Shown: positions 55,630-64,000 of the stretch, piece after piece
Position numbering within the stretch: the first letter of the stretch is position 1
How the letters are laid out: the number at the start of each line of letters is the position of its first letter
Assembly (NCBI GenBank): GCA_907163375.1
Contig: CAJQUW010013629.1
Coordinates: forward strand, 154,791-218,790
DNA from: Prostheceraeus crozeri
Lineage: Eukaryota > Platyhelminthes > Polycladida > Euryleptidae
Direction: 5' to 3'
Length of the DNA stretch: 64,000 nt
Notes under the pieces: model-generated
What the model was told of the DNA's origin: nothing
Databases searched by the model: none
Seen by the model: the letters and a program-made list of their open reading frames with translations, nothing else
Translations under genes and position numbers: made by a program

Positions 55630-58600
55630 CCCGCGTAACGAGTTCGTAACGAAGCTGGGTAGCGGGAAAACTTCGTGAAGCATGAAATGACTTCAGACGC
55701 ATTCTGTGCTCACTAGGGCTACTTCCTTCGATGGCAGGTTGACACTGAAGTGCTTCTAGATCATTTTAAAAATAAAAAAATTGGTCGGGAAGAGGTCGAA
55801 ATTTAATGGGATAACGGTGGTCGCCGGAAGATACATGTATTGAGTTCGGGCACCCGGCTATTACTGTACACACGAAGCATTCCCGTCCACGTAAAATTTT
55901 CTGTTATTATTTGAATACCAACTGAAAACTTTGAGAAAATATGCATTTCTCTCCACAATTTGTACATTTTGAAAAATATACTGTAAGTGGTAAGTTGATT
56001 AGCCGTGGCTTGTACCCATTGTCGCTGCTAGATGATTGAAATGCTTCAATTAAATCAGGAATTACCATTATAAAATTTCCGCTGTTTTTCAGTCATTTCA
56101 TATCACTTCACAGATAAATGGCATCTCACATTGTGGTCTCATCACAGTGATGTCACAGACGCTTTGTAGAGCTGCAAAAGGATGTGGTTCATATGAATGG
56201 CTGGTGTTATTTCTTCGCATAATTTGTAGCCGAACCTAAAATTTTCCGCAATTCTGAATCATTGCCAATTTAGGCAATATAAGCGCTGACCGAAGTACTT
56301 CTTGGCTAAGACACTCAATCTTATCAAGGAGTTGCATTGGCTCGAGCTGGAATTGTATAATCATCTATGCGGAACAGCAACCTTCCACATTGTGGAAATC
56401 AATGCCTTCAACTACAAATGATAGAAGTAATATAATTGAGAAAAGTGGCAATTTTTGTCAAAAATTGATGCTTTCTGATATAACGCAAAACATCTAAATA
56501 AGTGAAAACTCCGTGGATCTGTTTTGCTCTCGTTAATCAAAAATTATTCAAAATTGTAATATAATTTGTTTCACGACTCTTCACTGCGTCATCTGCTTCA
56601 GTACGCTTGTTCGTTTCCTGGATTCTTCTAATTCTTTAGCCGCCGAGGTTGAATTCCCGTGGTGAGGTAGAATTTGATGATGAATATTGATGAACCTCTT
56701 CTCAATAGTCTTGCTCATAGAAATGGTACTTACTCTGTGGTCTTGCTTTTCTCTCTAACCCTCAGTTCAACAAAGTAATACCCAAAGATATAATTACCCT
56801 TCTACAAAAATATAATGTTCTAGGGATGTAGGTGAATATACCTGCATCGTTGCATCTCAACACTGCTGAAGCATTGCCTAAATGCTAATTCATTCATGAG
56901 TGGGCTATCGAGGAAAAGCCTACATGATAAAACCAGAATAAAACTCTATCAGATTATTTAAAATAATTTTGCTTAAACATATTCGGTTCCTCGGAGATAC
57001 GAATTTAGGCAGGTCACCGTTTTGTCGAGAGCAAGCATGCAGAGCTGGAAAGCACTTATTCTTCGACCATGAGATTTATTGCTGTATTTTCATCAATTGT
57101 CCGCTGTCACTTTCTCCTTGGCGAATGTGAATGAATGCAAGGCATAACTAGAAAGAAGATTTTTTCAATTCGGTGAGATTGATTACTATATTGTCATCCA
57201 CTATCTGCTGTCATTCCTTGATAAATGTGTGACAGCATCAGTAAGTTACCTGTATGTCAAGTGTACAAAGTAGCACTCAGTATGGTTTGTGCTTAAGGTA
57301 GGCTATAACATCTAATTAAGTGATCTTTGTCTGTGCAAATCGTTGATAGCCGGTTGCAGATGAATAAATGTTCTCTATTTCGCTCTAAGCTTCCCACTAT
57401 TGCATGGAACTAGATAGTGAGACTAATAGGAACCGCCTGAAAATGATTGTCTTCCAAAAGAGTATTTTCATCAGGAGAATGAGTTTTTCTCCTTTCCTTA
57501 TTTTTTCTAGCTCATTAGTCCAGTCCAAACTCGCTCTACAATTTTATTTAATAGTCATTGTGTGATCCTTCAAAGATGATACTTACATATTTTCACACAA
57601 GGTGAATATTCATAATTGCTGAGTTTTCATGCTCTTCTGTCAAGCAGCTGCTTGGGTGGATAATATAGACCTTACTTATATAGCTGTAGCTCTGCATAAC
57701 TAACGACTATTAGATTGTGAACACACTTTCAACTGTCACGGTGACATTCAGATTATTTGGAAGTGTGATTCAGTAGGCCAACAGTATTAGTAGTCCCATC
57801 ATGTAACATCATCTTTGCAAATAAAAAATTGTCAGTGGGAACATAAGTAACTTGCGGTACCCAAGCCTAATGCAAATTAGCATAGAATCTGCAACTATAG
57901 GCCTATCTTTTATTTAGCCTAATCGAGGTCTAGGTATATCTGGCACTCATCTGGCATGTACATGAGTGCAATTTTCATTTTATAAAATAATAGCGTGCAA
58001 CCGAGATAGTAAAAAGGATGGAACTTAAAAGCCGGTCATCGAGAATTTTTCGGAATCTGACCGGTGTGGTAATTCCAACCAAAACAATTACATGCGAATA
58101 GACAGTTACCCACAGTGAGGTTATCCGCACGCAACGTTGCGTGGAAATAATTTGTAGGCGCTTTTGTTCCGACGCCAAATTGTTTGGAAAGACCTTAACT
58201 GAATACTGATTATTAAGATATATGGTAAATTATGCATATTTTCATGTTTTTGTGATTACCTATTTATTGACTAATGGGACTTCAAGACTTATCTATTAAA
58301 TTCATCTACAGTGCAGTATAAATTGAGTGCTTTGTTAAAGAAAACGATCGTTATTCCAACGTAGCGTGCAAATTCCTTCACTATTGGTAGTTGGCTATTT
58401 ACACTTCATTTAGCGTCGGAATATATATGGCCGAATCCGATAGTAGAAGTTCACCATAAAACCATCTGTTTCTTCGAAATATCTGAAAATGAAAAGTCGC
58501 TGACATAAGTAATCCGTGTAAGAGTGTTTCCTTAATTTCATAGCAAATTTGGAAGTCCATCGCTGCAAGATTCGACAGGTTGACCTTTTTGACGAAAATC

Positions 58601-59090
58601 TCTCACGTTTTGAATTTTAGGATCATGGCTCACAAAAATTTGAATAATAAATAAGAACTGACTGGACGGTGATATTTTCGGTTTGACTTAGTGCATGCAA
58701 TTTCAGTAAATTTAGTATAATAGATCATAATTTTCATTGATACTTTGTTCTGAACAAAATACTTTGTTCTGGTTGTTTAATGTTTAAAAGGTGTTTTCTC
58801 TCAATGGCATCTTTTCAGTACATTAATAATCTGGTAGCTTAACTTTCTGTGTCTAGCGATGTAGGTTTAGTTGGCTAAGAAATTCATGAATTGAAAGAAT
58901 GATGTAGGCCTGCGTAAGTTCTGTTATTGGATTCCATTTTCAATTAAAGGATGCCATCAAATCACATCATTTAGTACCATCAGGATTATTTCGCAGTCGC
59001 CTTTTATTAATTCTTTGGGCCACTGCTAGCTGAGCTCGAAGACTCTGGCCTATCTTCTAGTAAATATTCTATACCTAGGTTCAGGATTCA
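55630..59090. other. no gene recognised
   Basis: AT-rich sequence without a credible long frame, splice-supported exon or clear repeat. Confidence 0.35.
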
Positions 59091-59098
59091 CCAAAAAC

Positions 59099-61595
59099 TA
59101 GGGTTTAATCCCGGTACCGGTACGGAACCGGTTCCATCTATAATTCGGGAATACCGGAACCGGTTCCAAGTCAATTGGTACCGATTCCCTGGAAAAAGCA
59201 GATGGTCGTGTTGTTCGATGACGACAGCCATCTCACGACATCCAATGAGAACCAAGCTCCATCAATCATTGTCTGACATCAGTGCTATTGAGTTAATTGT
59301 TTAGAGGAAGTCTAAAAATAGATCTGAGTTCATCACATCTTATTCTAAGAAAGGCACAAAACAAGGTTTGATCCACGGAATATTTTCATTCGGTCACTCC
59401 ATCCATGGCTAGTCGATTGAATTCCTCAGCTGTATGGGAGTACTTCTCTCGTCAAAGCAAAGATTGTGCACGCTGTCATAAATGTTCAAAGTTGATCAGA
59501 CACAATTCTGGATCTACAAGTGGAATGCTTAAGCATTTGAGGACAGTACACAACATTCTGAATTGCGCACAAGAAACGTCCGATGTAAGCCAAGCAAGCG
59601 GTCCTCCTCAGAAAGCTTTAAGGCAAGATTCTATTACCTCATTTATACCAAAGAAGGAAAGTCTTGAACGAATATTATCCACATTGATCGCAATTGACGG
59701 ATTTTCTATCAATGGTGTTTGCAAAAGTGAGTACATTCGTAATTCTCTAAGCAGAGATGGATATAATCTTCCGAGGAATCCGTCTGGCATCATGCCTTTA
59801 CTTCACTCATACGCTGCTAAAATTCGTCACAATTTGCAAAGTGCTTCTGAAGAGAAAATTAAAAAAGGTGAGCGATTCTCCTGTTCCTTTGATGAATGGA
59901 CTAGTAGCACCGGACGCCGCTACTTGAATATAATTTTGCATGGCAACGATGAGTCGATGTGGAACCTGGGATTGTATCGAATTTCAGGAAAATTTACGTC
60001 AGAAAACTTGCTTTCAACGATTAATCAGTGTTTCAGTGATTATAATCTCAATCTGCAACATGACTGTGTAGCATTTATATGTGATGGAGCAAGCGTTAAC
60101 GTAAAATCTGGAAAACTTTCTGAAACTGACTTGCAACTTTGTTATTCCCATGCCATTCATTTGGCTGTCGCAGATGTGTTGTATAAGTCCAACCAACAAT
60201 CAATGATTCAGACTGCTACCGACGATGATGAGAACACTGATTCTGACAGTGACGATCAAGCACACAATTGTGACGCCGATTTTGACTTTGACGATAACAG
60301 CTTGTTCACTTGTGAATTATCGGATGATTACAAATCTGTTGTGGATAATGTGCGCAAGGAATGCAAAATATTTCGAAGTGGCAACAATTTGCAACTACTG
60401 CAGAGATATACGATGGAAGAGTTCGATACTGAGCTCCAGCCTCCGCTTGATATGAAGGTCAGGTGGAATACTATTGAAACAATGCTAGTACGATATGTAA
60501 AATTGCGGCCTTGTATTCTAAAAGCTTGCGTTGATTCAAAAAGGCAGACCTTAGTAACTGATGTTGATATGGAGCTTGTACAATCACTTATTGATGTGCT
60601 GACACCGATCAGACTCGCAACTGAAGCACTTTGTCGTCGAGATTCTACGTTGTTTGTCTGCTGAAGGAGTACTACATTTTTTGTTCAACAATTTGCACAG
60701 TCTCAAAAGCAGATTAAGTTCTCGTTTCTATGATTGCTTGTTTGTTCGTGTCAGTGAGCGTCGCAATGTTAACATTGTATCATTGATCATGTTTCTAAAT
60801 TGTTCAAATTCTCTTGAACGCTCATCCTTGGACGTTGCATCAAAAAATGTGATTAAGAAATGTGCGCTCAAGTTTTTAACGAAGCCTCATGGAAATGAAG
60901 ATGTGGAGGTTTCTGATGATCATTCCATTGACACTGCTGAGACTCCGAGTGTGAGGCCTGTCTTGAGTGAGAACTTGAGTCTCCAGGAGCAGCTTCAGCA
61001 AAGTATAGCTGCATATTCACCTGGACAATTAAAACGTGGTCTAGTTTCAAATGTTGACACAGAGTTTCAGTTATTTCAAAGGAGTGGTGAACTAACACAT
61101 CGCTTGAAATTGCTTCAGAAGTCATTGCTGACTATCAGACCAACTTCGGTAGATTGCGAGCGTTGTTTTTCAACAGCGGGAAATTTTTGTCGAAAAATAA
61201 GATCACGACTTAGCGATCGATCGCTGAATACGCTTGTGTTCCTAAAACAAAACATTATCTAAGCGTTGGATGTACTGATGGATTCTGTTACTTGGTGTGC
61301 TCTCCTTTAACTAATTCATTTTTATGATAACTGAATATTTTTGTTCGCGTCAACTATTGTACTTAATATAGCACAATTCGTATACCACTTCTACTTTCAA
61401 TACCTGTTCCCAATCAATCCCAACCTTAAATAACTGGCCATATCCATCTGGATGAAAACTACAATTCAACAGAAAATCTGATTAGATTGTGTTAAATACT
61501 TTCGAAGTATCGGTACCGGAACCGGTTCTTGCAAACTGGAACCGGATTTGGTACCGGAACCGGTTCTTTGAAATTCGGGAATATGTTAAACCCTA
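59099..61595 (+). mobile_element. hAT transposon with perfect 8-bp target duplication
   Basis: The element is 2497 bp. Ends TAGGGTTTAA and TTAAACCCTA are inverted copies, flanked on both sides by the identical 8-bp CCAAAAAC (59091-59098 and 61596-61603), the hAT target-site size. Both subterminal regions are packed with GGTACCGG and GGAACCGGTTCC palindromes, likely transposase binding sites. One transposase gene with a BED finger fills the middle. Confidence 0.95.
59405..61262 (+). pseudogene. hAT transposase with BED zinc finger, one frameshift
   Basis: The first frame (59405-60664, 419 residues) starts with a BED finger (CARCHKCSKLIRHN, GMLKHLRTVHN). It continues with hAT motifs: FSCSFDEWTS (first catalytic Asp), FICDGASVNVKSG (second Asp), LCYSHAIHLAVAD (C-H motif) and an acidic stretch (TDSDSDDQ). 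MKVRWNTIETMLVRY follows. The second frame (60654-61262) ends with the dimerisation domain (RPTSVDCERCFSTAGNFCRK, SLNTLVFLKQNI). The two are separated by an apparent 4-bp insertion near 60650 (GTTTGT where GT would keep frame). Otherwise the gene is well preserved, so this copy is young. Confidence 0.9.
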
Positions 61596-61879
61596 CCAAA
61601 AACTAATTGAAATATTTGGATGACAGCAATCAGTTAACTGCAATCATCTTATGTCAGCTATCAATTACTTGGAATCACATGATGTCAGCAATCAATTAAT
61701 TGGAATTTTTTAATCACAATTTGATAAGATTCTTGATTTTAATTTTTGACTTAGATAAAAATAAAGCGCTTATCTCAAAAGAAAAACTTAACAGGGAATT
61801 CTAAATAGATTTTGGCCAGACATTTAAAAAATATATGTTTTGGAAAGAGCCAATTTTTTGATCGTAAAATATTGGATTA

Positions 61880-61931
61880 TCGATAGCGATATATTTCAGC
61901 TGCCACCAGCAGCTATCTTCAGGCAACTATA
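61880..61931 (-). ncRNA. hammerhead ribozyme motif, PLE family C, left arm
   Basis: Inverted copy of the motif at 63881-63934 with the core, stem II and GAAA unchanged. Confidence 0.75.
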
Positions 61932-61990
61932 GAAGGAATATCGTTACAAGCAAAATTTGAAATTTACACTGATTCAACTGTTGGATAGGA

Positions 61991-63004
61991 AATAGAAAAT
62001 AGAATTAAAACGTTATACGCTAACCAATAGGTCAAATACATAGGGTTAATTAGTTTAAACTCTAAAGTATAATCAAGATTGGAACTTAAATATTAACCTT
62101 GAACTCCTGAGGTCATCAGCAGAGACTAGGGTAGGGCGATCGTGTTTCGGTCCCTCACCTCTGAACACTCAAACCCACCCTAGCGGGACCCTGCACAAAG
62201 GCAGCCTCAATCCACAGTTAATAATTTATAAAATGAAAGCTGCGACAATAAATATATATTAAAAAAATGCCATCAAATTAATCGTTATTAATCAGCTATT
62301 CAAATCAGAATAAACATTAAAATAAACGCCATTAGTTCACGCATAAGGACTCTTAATCCTGCTAGCAGAGGTACGACGACGACGAGGTAGCAACGACGGC
62401 ATACTCGTACAGCATGAAATTTACAATAAATCTAATCTACTTAAATACCACACTATCAAAAAGAAATATTCACGACTGTTATTACTGAAAAAAAGTTATT
62501 TGACAGTAGTATGTAATATATATATTTTTGCTATGCGATTTAAAGCTCTTCATACCAGCGACGTACGAATGAGGACGAATTTGCATCGGGTCTCGTATAT
62601 AAAACATACCAACAACTCGCAATTCATTGTAAAACAGTCAATCACAGATAGAATAGTTCGTATTACTACATACTGATCACATACGAAAGTGAGATTTCGC
62701 ATGAAAAACATACCAGATGTCTGTAAACATACGAGAATCTCGTATCAAATGTTAGTTTCAAATCGTATGTGAATTTGGTATACGTTTGTATCTAATTTCC
62801 GTATCCAGCGATTTACAGTGTACATGTAAATGATGTAGTGTTACTGAATTGCCTAGATTTTCGTATTGCGCTACCGCTTACATAATTCTCTATCATGCAG
62901 GAAACGACATCCTTTTGTTTCTTGATGTTTTTAATGATTTAGAATATTTTAGCAAGTTCTCATTGTTCCGCGCCTGTAAGCGTAGCCAAGAGAATCTGTT
63001 CCGG
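61991..63004. other. about 1-kb insertion in the left arm of PLE family C
   Basis: Absent from the corresponding place in the right arm (63806-63815). No inverted ends or coding frames identify it. The stretch 62530-62810 is rich in CGTAT/ATACG words in both orientations. Confidence 0.55.
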
Positions 63005-63330
63005 AAGATTGAGATAGATATAGAAGTGCAAGAGAGAGAAGATAAGAGAGCTATGAGGCAGGTATTATCGGGTTACATAGTACCGATAGCAAAACTATGA
63101 TCTGACTGAGGGGAGAGAAGTAGTATATAAAAGCAGTAGACACAGTATAAAATGTGAAGTCAAATTTAGATGGATGGTAAGTATTCAATGAAAAAGAAAA
63201 TCACTGTAACTATTCAGTTCAAATCGATCGTTAATTTCAAATTTCATTTTCTTGATGTAATCGCTTCACGGACAAATGACATGATATATAATATATGATA
63301 AATGACAGACAAAACTATGAGTAACGTGCA

Positions 63331-63624
63331 GACTACAAAATAACATGCAATACCTGCAATAAATTCTACTTAGGTAGCACTATCAGACCACTCCACATCC
63401 GTATTCGTGAACATTCTATCAACACATCTTCATCTGTCTACAAACATATACAATCATGCAATAATCAAAGCACATTTTCTAATATAACAACGACTTCAAT
63501 AACATCAAGCGACAAGGACGCCACAAATCTCAGACTCCGTGAAGCGTATTACATCAAGAAAATGAAACCTGAAATTAACGATCGATTTGAACTGAATAGT
63601 TACAGTGATTTTCTTTTTCATTGA
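63331..63624 (+). pseudogene. PLE family C GIY-YIG endonuclease, C-terminal fragment
   Basis: The open frame encodes DYKITCNTCNKFYLGSTIRP, then LHIRIREHS, SVYKHIQSC, TNLRLREAYYIKKMKPEIN and a stop at 63622-63624. This is the GIY-YIG signature (KIT...YLGST), the catalytic Arg-containing helix (RIREH) and the conserved Glu of LREAYYI. RT and linker are lost by 5' truncation. Different in sequence from the nucleases at 6 kb and in the array, so a third PLE family. Confidence 0.85.
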
Positions 63625-63880
63625 ATACTTACCATCCATCTAAATTTGACTTAGCATTTTTATACTGTGTCTACTGCTTTTATATACTTCTTCTCTCCCC
63701 TCAGTCAGATCATAGTTTTGCTATCGGTACTATGTAACCCGATACTACCTGCCTCATAGCTCTCCTATCTTCTCTCTCCTGCACTTCTATATCTATCTCA
63801 ATCTTTTTTTTTATATTTCCTATCCAACAGTTGAATCAGTGTAAATTTCAAATTTTGCTTGTAACGATATTCCTTCTATA

Positions 63881-63934
63881 GTTGCCTGAAGATAGCTGCT
63901 GGTGGCAGCTGAAATATATCGCTATCGATAATCC
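63881..63934 (+). ncRNA. hammerhead ribozyme motif, PLE family C, right arm
   Basis: CTGAAGA (63886-63892) fits the core; stem II is AGCTGC/GCAGCT with a short loop; GAAA at 63911-63914; a self-complementary TATA helix III; TC at the cleavage position (63919-63920); a partly paired stem I outside. All conserved core positions are present, making it the best hammerhead in the window. Confidence 0.75.
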
Positions 63935-64000
63935 AATATTTTACGATCAAAAAAATTGGCTCTTTCCAAAATATTTATATTTTAGCAGGGAATCAAATAG

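Larger units (their letters stand above)
61829..63980. mobile_element. Penelope-like element with inverted terminal copy (family C)
   Basis: The plus strand from about 63275 encodes the end of a GIY-YIG nuclease and continues into a 3' region ending near 63980. An inverted copy of 63541-63980 lies to the left in two pieces: 63005-63271 (inner) and 61829-61990 (outer), with about 1 kb of other DNA between them. The central 270 bp is single-copy. PLE copies with partial duplicates in inverted orientation are known from Penelope. Possible target duplication: CAGGGAAT...AAATAG at 61792-61808 and 63987-64000. Confidence 0.8.

Noticed and set aside
62100-62220. Hammerhead-like pieces on the minus strand (GACCGAAACACGATCG and CTGATGACC)
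   Set aside because: The core pieces are in the wrong order and stem II cannot form, so a functional fold is not supported.

Overview
The window is eukaryotic and almost certainly from an invertebrate animal. It is AT-rich, has intron-containing genes with GT-AG splice sites, and is dominated by mobile elements of kinds that coexist in animals: Penelope-like elements (PLEs), LINEs, a tRNA-type SINE, Tc1/mariner, hAT, PIF/Harbinger and MITEs. I cannot name the species from sequence alone. No LTR retrovirus, Polinton or other capsid-bearing element was recognised.

Host genes are sparse. The clearest is a five-exon ferritin gene on the minus strand (26410 down to 17622). It keeps every ferroxidase ligand I could check, has an unusual N-terminal leader ending in a furin-type RVKR site, and carries a 188-bp GC-rich block exactly inside helix C. 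A second minus-strand gene (34321 to 33823) has a classic signal-peptide exon and a short second exon, giving a secreted protein of about 101 residues that I do not recognise.

Layout: 1-2.8 kb holds nothing recognised; 3.1-4.1 kb a dead Harbinger; 5.8-6.9 kb a truncated PLE; 9-11 kb GACCCAC-rich repeats; 12-14.3 kb a LINE relic, an ATGCAT minisatellite and a SINE; 14.8-16.6 kb an A/C-only tract and a 1.24-kb imperfect palindrome; 17.6-26.4 kb the ferritin gene, with a minisatellite, a LINE relic and a SINE in its introns; 28.9-32.7 kb MITEs and a fairly young LINE; 33.8-34.3 kb the secreted-protein gene; 35.5-37.1 kb a complete-looking Tc1 element; 37.1-49.6 kb a tandem PLE array; 52.6-55.6 kb a nest of PLE, TTAA-type MITE and RTE-like LINE; 59.1-61.6 kb a hAT element with perfect 8-bp target duplications; 61.8-64 kb a PLE with inverted terminal copies.

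The most interesting system is the PLE array: three nearly identical 3.94-kb units plus a 5' partial copy. Each unit encodes a coiled-coil ORF1 and an RT/GIY-YIG ORF2. ORF2 lies in the -1 frame, has no upstream ATG, and overlaps ORF1 at a T TTT TTA heptamer, the classic -1 ribosomal frameshift site. The 3' region of each unit holds a hammerhead-like motif. Three different PLE families in the window carry hammerhead-like motifs at their 3' ends, one with a near-canonical core and one with a matched base change in stem I between two copies.
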